Below, piece by piece: positions 44,453 through 53,300 of a stretch of DNA of 64,000 nt. The notes beneath the pieces were generated by a model. The model saw only the letters and a program-made list of their open reading frames with translations, did no database searches and was not told the DNA's origin. Source of the DNA: Niallia taxi (GTDB lineage Bacteria; Bacillota; Bacilli; Bacillales; Cytobacillaceae); NCBI RefSeq assembly GCF_004005475.1, contig NZ_RZTZ01000003.1, positions 124,001 to 188,000 on the forward strand, in the 5' to 3' direction. Both the position numbers and the translations under genes were made by a program. Numbering within the stretch: position 1 is the stretch's first letter; each line of letters opens with the position of its first letter.

Positions 44453-45955
44453 TTATCCGATGGAAACTAAGCTTTCTTTTGCTGCCGGTTTACTATCAAG
44501 CCACCACTTGAACCCATTTGCTGCAAGCAGCTCATCTGACGCTTCAGGTCCGTTAGAGCCTGCTGGGTAGAAATGCAATGGAGCATCGCCTTGTTCAAAT
44601 GCATCTAACACTGGTTGCACCCATTCCCAAGACAATTCCACTTCATTCCAATGAGCAAAGAACGTAGAATCACCTTTGAAAGCATCGAATATTAAACGCT
44701 CATATGCTTCTGGAACATCCTTTTGGGCATGTGTAAGATCAATTTCCACTTGTTCTATTTTTCCATTTTCAAATGGGCTTTTACTGTTTAACAGCAATTT
44801 AATGTTTTCATTCGGACTGATTTCTATTATTAAGAGATTAGGCACAATCTGCTCCTTTTTCTCTTCATAAATTTCTTTCAGTGTATCTTTGAATTCGATG
44901 ACAATCCGAGTAGATTTTTCTTTCATCTTTTTCCCTGTTCTAATATAGAATGGGACACCTTCCCATAAATCATTGTCAATCCAAATTCTTGCTGCTATAA
45001 ATGTGTCTGTGCTTGAATTTTCTTTAATATTTGGCTCATCACGATACCCAACTGAAGCTTGACCGTTTACTTCGCCACTGCTGTATTGTCCTCTAATAAT
45101 ATTTTCGTGAATATCTTGCCCGTTAACTGGACGAAGTGCTTCCATTACTTTTCGTTTTTGTTCACGTATTTGGTCCTGACCTACTTTTTCAGGTGTTTGC
45201 ATAGCAGTCATCATCAGCATTTGCAGCAGATGGTTTTGGACCATATCACGAAGTGCGCCAACATGATCATAATAGCCGGCTCTTTCTTCTACTCCGACCA
45301 TTTCGCTTGCTGTAATTTGCACATTTGCAATATGCTTATTATTCCATAATGCTTGCAATACAGGATTGGCAAACTCTAATGCTTCTAGATTTTGGACCAT
45401 TGGTTTTCCTAAGTAATGGTCAATGCGGTAAATTTCTTCCTCTGTAAATGCTTTGCTCAGTCTCTCGTTAAGCTCTCTGGCTGAAGCTAAATCATGACCA
45501 AATGGCTTCTCAATAAGCAGCTTTTTCCAACCTGCTGTTGTACCCAAACCGCTTTCCTTCAGATTTAAGGCAATGAGATCAAAAAACTCTGGACCAACTG
45601 ACAGATAGAACATGCGATTTTGAGGTATGTTCAATTCAGCTTCCCGCTTTTCCACCTTTTTCAAAAGGGTTTCGTAATCCTCTATTTTTGTTGCATCTAG
45701 AATGCTGTAACGGAAGCTTGCAATAAATGCCTCCAATTGCTCGTCATTCTCCGCTTTTCTTCTCGAAAAAGTTTCAATTGATTTTCTCACATGCTCTTGG
45801 AAAGTAGCGTCTGTAAACTCTTTTCTTCCTAATCCAAAAACGGAGATGGCCTGCGGCATTTTTTTATCTAAATATAAATTATAAAGAGCAGGATATATTT
45901 TTCTTTTCGCAAGATCTCCTGTCGCACCAAATAACACAAATGTCATTGATTCCAT
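44453..45955 (-). CDS. zwf: Glucose-6-phosphate 1-dehydrogenase
   Basis: A 500-aa enzyme making 6-phosphogluconolactone and NADPH, the entry step of the oxidative pentose phosphate pathway. The cofactor motif is FGATGDLAKRKIYPAL. EKPFGHDL and the catalytic RIDHYLGKPMVQN follow, as does a C-terminal FERLIFDAFKGD-like segment (here YERLIFDAFKGDSTFF). ATG has AGGTTTAAGTA before it. Transcribed toward gnd with a 134-bp gap that shows no strong terminator, so co-transcription is possible. Confidence 0.96.
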   Translation of the reverse strand: MESMTFVLFGATGDLAKRKIYPALYNLYLDKKMPQAISVFGLGRKEFTDATFQEHVRKSIETFSRRKAENDEQLEAFIASFRYSILDATKIEDYETLLKKVEKREAELNIPQNRMFYLSVGPEFFDLIALNLKESGLGTTAGWKKLLIEKPFGHDLASARELNERLSKAFTEEEIYRIDHYLGKPMVQNLEALEFANPVLQALWNNKHIANVQITASEMVGVEERAGYYDHVGALRDMVQNHLLQMLMMTAMQTPEKVGQDQIREQKRKVMEALRPVNGQDIHENIIRGQYSSGEVNGQASVGYRDEPNIKENSSTDTFIAARIWIDNDLWEGVPFYIRTGKKMKEKSTRIVIEFKDTLKEIYEEKKEQIVPNLLIIEISPNENIKLLLNSKSPFENGKIEQVEIDLTHAQKDVPEAYERLIFDAFKGDSTFFAHWNEVELSWEWVQPVLDAFEQGDAPLHFYPAGSNGPEASDELLAANGFKWWLDSKPAAKESLVSIG

Positions 45956-46312
45956 TACTTAAACCTCCATATCTAAAACCATAAATGGTTAACGAGTTAC
46001 TTTTTATTACCTTAGTTATTTATCATAACAATAATAATCCTGTTAGAATTTCATGTCAATTACAATAACTTCGCTTCGCGAAGTATTTTTCCCAAATAAG
46101 CATTTGCTCATTCTTGGTAATATAATGCTTGATAACAAAAGGAATTTTACATTTAATTCCCAGATATAATTGATCAGGCATATGGCAAACTATCATAATC
46201 ATTTTGCTGATTGGAAATACATGATGGAAGTAACTTTTTTACTAATGGTTATTTTTTGTAAATAACCGCTTTAGAAGAAAAAAAGAACAGCTGTTAAGCC
46301 GCTCTTCTCCTA
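45956..46312. other. Gene-free region between zwf and the chemoreceptor gene
   Basis: It holds the zwf promoter area on one side and the chemoreceptor terminator on the other. In the middle, ACTTCGCTTCGCGAAGT (46068-46084) is a compact, GC-rich hairpin followed on the plus strand by ATTTTTCCC, like a short terminator with no gene in front of it. No ORF with a ribosome site is evident. An sRNA is possible but not supported further. Confidence 0.5.
46278..46305 (-). terminator. Terminator of the chemoreceptor gene
   Basis: On the minus strand AGAGCGGCT pairs with AGCTGTTCT (two G-T pairs) around a 4-nt loop, then a run of T. Confidence 0.8.
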
Positions 46313-47653
46313 CTATTGGTTTTCTCTCTTTACTTTAAACTTATTCACTTCTGTATCCAATTCCTCTGCCAGTACTTGCAATTCTTTAGAGGAAGCTGCA
46401 ATGTTTTCTGTTGATGCAAGCTGTTCTTGGCCTGAAGCAGATATTTCCTCCGTATTTGCCGCGAAATCCTCTGCCGTTTCTGTCATTTGCTGAATTTGCT
46501 CGGAAATTATCCGTGATTTTCCGTTAATTGCATTCATGTGAGCTGCAGTCTGTTTAAAGTTGTGCACAATTCCGTCATACGTATGTTTAATTTTATGGAA
46601 TGCTTCCTCTGTTATCTTTAAAGCATCCTTTTGTTCGTCAATTAGATTATGCGCTTTGTTGATATGTGAAACTGCTTGATTCGTTTTTTCTGTCGTGTCA
46701 TGAATGATGCCAGTGATTTCCTTTGCAGCTCTGGATGATTCCTCCGCTAATTTTCTAATTTCATCGGCTACTACCCCAAACCCTCTACCTGCTTCTCCTG
46801 CTCTCGCCGCTTCAATTGCTGCATTTAGCGCCAGCAGGTTTGTTTGCTCTGCAATATTTGTAATGACGGCTACAAAGTTTCCGACTTGACCAATCATCAT
46901 GCTCAATTCATTGATGGATGATGTTGCTTCTGCTGATACCGAAATGTTTTCATCCATTTTATTCCCCTGCAATTCTACCGTGTTCTGCCCCTCTACAATG
47001 GAATCAATGGAAGCTGCCGCTTTGTCAGCACCTATAGAAGCATCTCTCGTTATATTTTCCATCAGTTCGACAACCTCTAATAAAGTAGTGTTTACCTCAC
47101 TGATTGTTTGGGCTTGACCATTGTTTCCTATTGCAATTTCTTCTATTGTTGCAACCACCTGATCAATATTTCTGGCATTTTCCTCTGTGTTTTTCGTAAG
47201 GCTGCTTGAATGTGCTGCAACTGTTGAAGAGACATACTTCAGCTGTGTTGCCATTGATTTCAATGAGTTTCTCGTCTCCAGAAGTGCTCTAGCCATTTCC
47301 CCTGTTTCGTCCTTTGATACAAGTGTCTTACCGAAAATACTATCGTCTTCCATTAATTCAAGCTCTGATGTTTTCTGAGCGATTTCTGTTAATTGAACAA
47401 TTGGCTTTGATATTAATCTTCCTAGGAAGTATGCCAGGATAACACCAAGGACAATGGAAACACCAAGCCCTATAAGAACTTGCGTTGGCGGGAGATGTCC
47501 CAGCAGGCCGCTCTGTGCTTGATTTGTCCCTGAATTTCCACTTCCACTACCTTGGCTGCTGCTCATGAACAGCGATGCAAAGACATTGACCGCTGCTACA
47601 AATATAGAATTAAATAATGATAATATAATGATTTTTGTTGAGATTTTCTTCAA
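46313..47653 (-). CDS. Methyl-accepting chemotaxis protein with minimal outer loop
   Basis: A 446-aa chemoreceptor. Helix one is about 7-29 and helix two about 58-80. The loop outside the membrane is only about 27 residues and is built mostly of Ser, Gly, Asn and Gln, so there is no room for a ligand domain. HAMP is about 81-135. The long coiled-coil signalling domain follows, with the hairpin tip [18 protein letters not shown] for CheA/CheW. The start is TTG after AGGGGA. Without an outer sensor it may respond to membrane state, intracellular signals or partner proteins. It sits just beyond the surface operon, with a terminator between. Confidence 0.9.
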   Translation of the reverse strand: MKKISTKIIILSLFNSIFVAAVNVFASLFMSSSQGSGSGNSGTNQAQSGLLGHLPPTQVLIGLGVSIVLGVILAYFLGRLISKPIVQLTEIAQKTSELELMEDDSIFGKTLVSKDETGEMARALLETRNSLKSMATQLKYVSSTVAAHSSSLTKNTEENARNIDQVVATIEEIAIGNNGQAQTISEVNTTLLEVVELMENITRDASIGADKAAASIDSIVEGQNTVELQGNKMDENISVSAEATSSINELSMMIGQVGNFVAVITNIAEQTNLLALNAAIEAARAGEAGRGFGVVADEIRKLAEESSRAAKEITGIIHDTTEKTNQAVSHINKAHNLIDEQKDALKITEEAFHKIKHTYDGIVHNFKQTAAHMNAINGKSRIISEQIQQMTETAEDFAANTEEISASGQEQLASTENIAASSKELQVLAEELDTEVNKFKVKRENQ

Positions 47654-47761
47654 AGTAATTTCCCCTAATCTTTTTATTGTCGTTTTGTTATGTTGCTAAC
47701 TATATAGGGAAAAACTTAAATTTCCCTTAAACTAGTTATAAACTCCTGAATAAAAAGACCT

Positions 47762-47786
47762 AAAAAGAGACTTCTAAAAAGTCTCT
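47762..47786 (-). terminator. Terminator of the surface operon
   Basis: AGAGACTT and AAGTCTCT form a stem with a TTTTTAGG tail on the minus strand, 22 bp past the sortase stop codon. Confidence 0.85.
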
Positions 47787-47808
47787 CGTTATCATTCTAT
47801 TACCATTT

Positions 47809-48369
47809 TTAATCTGCTGTCTTTTCTGCAACAACAATCAGTCTGTTTTCATTATTATCTGTACATGTTATCAACGTTAGCTTTGAACTATTTGTGTCTT
47901 GTTCTAGTGGAGTGAGGTTCGTATCCTTCACGGTATACATTTTGGTAATACTGTATTCTGCCTTGTTCCCCTTCTCATCGGTTAAAAAAATCTCGTCCTT
48001 TTTAGTCGCCTTTTTTAATTTGCCAAATAAACTGCCATTTCGCATATTATGACCAGCGAGAACGAGATTTCCTGTTTCGTTCATATCAGGACCTGTCACC
48101 TTCGTTATTGAAATATCAAGATTTTCATCTGATGCTCCATCAAGGATGATGTAATTGATTTCGAGACTGGGTATGGTGATTTTCCCTAATACAGCAGTTT
48201 CTTGCTGATTGTTTTTCGTATCTATTTCACCGGTAACTGCTTTTTCATAACGCTCTGACAGCTCTGCTCTTTTTTGCTCATTTTTATAGTCTTCATAGAA
48301 ACGAACCCCTCTAATAGCCAATAATCCAAGTAAAAGGAGAACAAGCAGAACGATTACTGTTTTTTTCAT
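47809..48369 (-). CDS. Sortase of the surface operon
   Basis: A 186-aa membrane-bound transpeptidase that cuts LPXTG-type signals and joins the protein to the wall. An N-terminal anchor helix (4-20) is followed by a linker and the sortase barrel. The catalytic residues are His107 (LAGHNMRN), Cys169 (LTLITCT) and Arg176 (NRLIVVA). There is no C-terminal helix. Size and layout fit class D-like or other accessory sortases rather than housekeeping SrtA, but I cannot fix the class. It follows the LPKTG cohesin gene by 52 bp, so that protein is the obvious substrate. Start ATG has GGAG 5 nt upstream. Confidence 0.92.
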   Translation of the reverse strand: MKKTVIVLLVLLLLGLLAIRGVRFYEDYKNEQKRAELSERYEKAVTGEIDTKNNQQETAVLGKITIPSLEINYIILDGASDENLDISITKVTGPDMNETGNLVLAGHNMRNGSLFGKLKKATKKDEIFLTDEKGNKAEYSITKMYTVKDTNLTPLEQDTNSSKLTLITCTDNNENRLIVVAEKTAD

Positions 48370-48386
48370 AGCATACTCCTAGAGAA

Positions 48387-48415
48387 TGAGGAGAGAGACA
48401 CAGTCCCTCTCCTCA
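48387..48415 (-). other. Intercistronic stem-loop before the sortase gene
   Basis: ATGAGGAGAG and CTCTCCTCAT form an almost perfect stem in the 52-bp gap. There is no T run after it, and the sortase ribosome site follows directly, so it is more likely to affect mRNA processing or stability than to terminate. Confidence 0.55.
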
Positions 48416-48421
48416 TAAATA

Positions 48422-50212
48422 TTATTGCTTTTTCATCCTTCTCTTTTTGCTGACAAACAGAAAAACTAAAATTGCCGCAATTGCAACGATAGAGATATTC
48501 AAAATCGTATCAATATAAGAATCGTCGCCTGTTTTCGGCAGTTTCTTCAGATTTGTTTCAGTTCCCTGCTCATCTGTGCTTGCTGATGTGTCTGTGCTTG
48601 AAGATGCTTCCGTACCCTTGCTGTCCTTGGTATCATTGCCGCTAGCTGCTTCTTGGTCTGTATTGGTAGTAACAGCACCTGACAGGTACAGTGGCGTGAA
48701 GGTACTAAACTTATTTATTTCAAAGGCTAATCCAGTGAAGCCATCAATATGATAATTCGTAAACGAGGCATTGATAACTTCCTTCGTACCGTCATCATGC
48801 TCAATAAAGATTGGCAGGTCCTCAATACCATTATTTTTTGCTTTAATCGTATCAATCACATCAGATTCTACTGGCAAAACAAGCTTCACTTTCGAGTTTT
48901 CCATATTCGTCTGGATTTCCATCGGTCTTCCTAATACTTGGACATTCTCATATTCAGAAAAGCTTGTAATGCTGTTAAGTGCTCTGTCTTTCACTTCATT
49001 CTTTTCTGTTTCTGTTTTTACAGGAACGAAGCGGAAATATAAATCATCCTTTACATCTTTAAGAGACTCTTTTGGCAAAACGATTTGAGCATTGTTCATT
49101 ACTACTTGTATATTAATATTCCCTTCGCTCAATAGCTTTAGAGCATCCTTTGGAATGGAAAAATACGTTTCAGAAATCTCATCCTGTGTATCTGGAATGA
49201 TGATTTTAGCTGTGTTGGAGTCTTGCAGATCAGCACTTGTCAACAATTCCTTCACAACATCTTCTGTCAATGTCACTTTATCTGATTTAATACCAAATTC
49301 ATCGGTAGTGCGATAAATAGGTGTTTTAGAAACAACTGAATCATTGCCTGATTGAATATCTACTGTGACAATTTCAGTATTAGTGTCTGGTTTTTCTTCC
49401 ACTGCTGCTTTTTCCTTATTAACCTTCACCGTATAAGTTGAAGCAGATCCATCCTGTGCTGTTACTTTGATAGTGAAGCTGTTGCTGCCTTCTTTTAACG
49501 AAAAGCCTTGAGATAATGTTCCGCTCGTTACTTTTTTGTCATTAATAGTTATATGAGCATATTCATTCTGTGCTGTCGGAACAAAATTCAATGAATTAAC
49601 TGTGCTTTTTACAGCAACCGTATAGGATTTCCCTTCTGGTGAAAAGGCTTCATTCCATGTCCCATCACTAACTAGTAAGCTGCTTAGCTTAGAATTGCTA
49701 GATTTATTGATTGTAAGGCTGCCGTTTTCTACTGTAGCACTTACGTTATTATTATTGGAATCAGTAAAGCTCAATGCTGCTGCATCATCTGTTGGAACAG
49801 TAATGCTTTTATTTCCGTATACTGGATTTTCCTTTATTAAGAAATCCACCGTAAATAAAGTAGAAGCACTTGTTAATGCATTATCCCCTCCAGTAGCATC
49901 TGCCCATGCTGCTCGCAAATACCCATCCTTGTTACTGAAGTTGCTTTGAAACTCTTGATTATCGCCAATCTGATGTATTCCCTTTACTTCCAAAGATGTA
50001 TTGTCATAATTCAGCTCCAAACCATATGCAGCAATATCTGTCGCTGGTGCTGAAACAGACACAGGTACTGTTATCACTTGACCCGCTTCCCCTTGAACAT
50101 CACCGATTTTCACCGTAACGCTTTTGGAAGCAGCTGCAAATGCCTGCACAGGCACTGTCAGCATTGTAATAAGAAGGACAAGCAATAAAGCTTTTATATT
50201 CTTTCGGTTCAT
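48422..50212 (-). CDS. LPKTG wall-anchored protein with a cohesin domain
   Basis: A 596-aa surface protein. Signal peptide 1-27 (ends VQAFAAA). Cohesin domain about 31-168: it starts SVTVKIGDVQGEAGQVITVPVS, has the AAYGLELNYDNTSLEV strand pair, and closes GSLTIN. A cadherin-like beta-sandwich (PF12733 type) at about 175-265 reads LSSLLVSDGTW...YTVKVNK. A mixed region of about 275-510 with FSTFTPLYLSGAV resembles parts of other Bacillus surface proteins. A Ser/Thr/Asp/Glu linker leads to LPKTG (558-562), a membrane helix and KKRRMKKQ. One cohesin means one docking place. The upstream gene encodes a dockerin and the downstream gene a sortase. ATG has GGGAG upstream. Confidence 0.9.
   Translation of the reverse strand: MNRKNIKALLLVLLITMLTVPVQAFAAASKSVTVKIGDVQGEAGQVITVPVSVSAPATDIAAYGLELNYDNTSLEVKGIHQIGDNQEFQSNFSNKDGYLRAAWADATGGDNALTSASTLFTVDFLIKENPVYGNKSITVPTDDAAALSFTDSNNNNVSATVENGSLTINKSSNSKLSSLLVSDGTWNEAFSPEGKSYTVAVKSTVNSLNFVPTAQNEYAHITINDKKVTSGTLSQGFSLKEGSNSFTIKVTAQDGSASTYTVKVNKEKAAVEEKPDTNTEIVTVDIQSGNDSVVSKTPIYRTTDEFGIKSDKVTLTEDVVKELLTSADLQDSNTAKIIIPDTQDEISETYFSIPKDALKLLSEGNINIQVVMNNAQIVLPKESLKDVKDDLYFRFVPVKTETEKNEVKDRALNSITSFSEYENVQVLGRPMEIQTNMENSKVKLVLPVESDVIDTIKAKNNGIEDLPIFIEHDDGTKEVINASFTNYHIDGFTGLAFEINKFSTFTPLYLSGAVTTNTDQEAASGNDTKDSKGTEASSSTDTSASTDEQGTETNLKKLPKTGDDSYIDTILNISIVAIAAILVFLFVSKKRRMKKQ
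49709..50122 (-). other. Cohesin module of the LPKTG protein
   Basis: Residues about 31-168 of the anchored protein. Cohesins bind dockerins through one face of a nine-strand sandwich. The opening VTVKIGDVQGEAGQVITVPVS, the AYGLELNYD segment and the later DFLIKENPVYGNKSITV segment fit the family by eye. The type (I, II or III) cannot be set without alignment. Confidence 0.8.
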
Positions 50213-50258
50213 CCTGTAATCTCCCTTAATTTTAAAGTTAACGCGTATTTATCACTAT

Positions 50259-50295
50259 CAGGTGAAAGTGTCCTACAAGGCACATCTTTCACCTG
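50259..50295 (-). other. Intercistronic stem-loop between dockerin and cohesin genes
   Basis: CAGGTGAAAG and CTTTCACCTG form a perfect 10-bp stem, extended by TGTCC/GGCACA. It lies in the 100-bp gap, has no T run, and so could protect or process the mRNA and set different levels for the two products. Confidence 0.6.
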
Positions 50296-50312
50296 GTTTA
50301 TTAGATCATGTT

Positions 50313-53300
50313 TTAATCTCTTTTACTGAAATGATTGTAGATATCACTTGTATAAGTATTCCATTGACTTGGCACATAGCGGTCAATCCCGTCTTTAATA
50401 TCTGTATTCCTAACCATTGTCACACTTCCCGTAACAATTGGAGTGCTTGATGCCGGATCTCCTAATGTATCAACAACTGTTCCGTTTGGAGCTATAATTT
50501 GCAATGCGTTTACTATGTTGGTTCCTCGATCTAGAGTAGCTTCTTCATTGTAATACATAACATTTGGAACAATATCGAAATACTCATAAAAAATGGAATC
50601 AATAATTAAAAACGGATTAACATCTGCATATTGCAGTCTTAAGGCAATTTCAGAAGTTTTTCTTACTCCTTTATCAAGAGAATATATTTTCAGCTTATAT
50701 GGCTCTGTAGTTGGAGTTGGGCTGTAAATTTCAATAGCTGAGCGCCCATCGCCACCGTGTAAATATTCTGTAATGATCGGTGTTGGTGCATCAGCACTTG
50801 GTACAAACTCCAAGCTGTTAGATGTCAGATCATTGCCTTTTTCCAAAGCTGTACCTTTTATTGTTACTGTAAAATTACTGAACTTCGTATCAAAATCTGT
50901 TCCATCATAACCAAGCACTAGTGTAAGATTGTTCCCCATTACATATTGATCCATGACGGTTACTCCTGCAGGCACATTGTTCAGGATAATATCATCTGCC
51001 GTTAAGCCGTCCTTAAAGCTATCTCCTGAGATATCCACATATACAAATGCGCCAAACATTTGCTTCATCGCTTCTTCTTCTAAAGGAGTGCTTGGATCAG
51101 CATAAGCTGTCAGACCTGGGGCCGCTTCTGTTTCGAATTTCCACTCATTATTGTTATTTACATAGGCATTTTCTGCTTCATCAACAAATGCATTTGAACC
51201 AACAACAATTGAATACTCTTTTCCTTCTGCAAAATCAGGATGCTTAATTGTAATTGTAGCTCCATCAATCACGACATGCTGCGTGTCATTCGCCTCGTAT
51301 TCTGCAAATGTGCTGCCGTCACTATTTTTAATTTCGATTTTTCCTGATCCAGCTAAAATATTTTCACTCATCGTAATGACTAAATCATCAGAAACCCCAA
51401 CCTCACTTGCAGAATTCGCCGGTGTTGTGGATACAATTGTCGGCGCAACACTGTCAGCAAGTTTTACCTTTTCACTTGCATTGCTTAAGTAACTTTCAGA
51501 TGATTGCTCACCTGTTGCTGCAGCAGGCTTTACTTCAAAGAATAAATACTTCTTCAAGTCAGCATTTGTTATTTTGTATTCGTTAGATGTCGCGCCAGCT
51601 ATTTTTGTTTTATCACTGCCGTCTTCTTTGTCACCACTATACCATTGGAATGTCGATTGCTCTTCTGCATCGTTTTCGACATCATGATAGCTGTATGTCC
51701 CCGTCAGCGTTTCACCAACTCTTGCAGTACCTTCCAATTTCACATCACTTGCTGTCGGCGCATCATTTACAGCCTTAATTGTCACTTCTACCGTTGCTTT
51801 TTCGGAATCAGAGTTGCCATCATTCACCTTGAATATAAACGAATCTGTCCCATTCGCATCCTTGCTCGGTGTATAAGTGAAAGCACCAGTCTGTTCATTT
51901 GTGATGACTACTGTTCCTTTGCTGCCGTTTTCAACAAGAGAGAATATCAGGCTGTCGCCTTCTGGATCAGAACCTGTTAACTTGCCATTAAAGCTGCCAT
52001 CTTCCTCTAACTCTATTGAACTAGCATCTGCTGTTGGCGTATCATTCACTGCCTTCACTTCTATTTCAACCGTTTGTTCAGCAGATTCTAATTTTCCATC
52101 TGTTGCTTTATATGTGAACGAATCTTTGCCGCTATAGTCCTTGTCTGGCGTATACGTAAATGTTCCATCCGCATTTAGGACAAGCAGTCCGTTGGCTGGC
52201 CCCTTCACTAAGATTGCCTGTAGATTATCATTATCTACATCCTCGTCATTAGCAAGAATGCTCTTCTCTGAACCAATCGTCAGCTTTTCCTCTTCATTTG
52301 TCGTAAAGCTGTCACTAGCCGCTGTTGGCGCGTCATTCACTGCTTTAATCGAAATGGAGACTGTGGCTTTTACAGGTTCTCCTTGACCGTCTGTCACTGT
52401 AAAGACTACCTTGTCTTCTCCGTTGGCGTTTTTGTCAGGTGTGTAGGTGAATTTGCCTGTTTCTGCATCTGTCAGAACTGCTTTTCCTTTTTGGCCGTTT
52501 TCGGCAATCGCAAATGTCAGTGTATCCTTGTCTGCGTCGCTTGCTTCAACCATACCGCTAGCTGCTTCATCTTCTGTTACATTCAGCGAGCTGTCCTTCG
52601 CAGTAGGAGTATCATTCACTGCCTTCACTTCTATTTCAACCGTTTGAACAGCTGACTCTAATTTTCCATCTGTTGCTTTATATGTGAATGAATCTTTGCC
52701 GCTATAGTCCTTGTCTGGCGTATACGTAAAGGTACCGTCTTTATTCAACTCCAGCTTTCCGTGTGCTGTAGCTTTCATTAGGATGGCTTCAAGAGCGTCA
52801 TTATCAACATCCGTATCATTGTTTAGAATGCTTTTTGCAGCTTCAATCGTCAGCTTTTCCTCTTCATTTGTCGTGAAGCTGTCACTAGCCGCTGTTGGAG
52901 CGTCATTCACTGCTTGAATCGAAATGGAGACTGTGGCTTTTACAGGTTCTCCTTGACCGTCTGTGACTGTGAAGACTACCTTGTCTTCTCCGTTTGCGTT
53001 TTTGTCAGGTGTGTAGGTGAATTTGCCTGTTTCTGCATCTGTCAGAACTGCTTTTCCTTTTTGACCGTTTTCGGCAATCGCAAATGTCAGTGTATCCTTG
53101 TCTGCGTCGCTTGCTTCAACCACACCGCTAGCTGCTTCATCTTCAGTTACATTCAGCGAGCTGTCCTTCGCAGTAGGAGTATCATTCACTGCCTTCACTT
53201 CTATTTCAACCGTTTGAACAGCTGATTCTAACTTTCCATCTGTTGCTTTATATGTGAATGAATCTTTGCCGCTATAGTCCTTGTCTGGCGTATACGTAAA

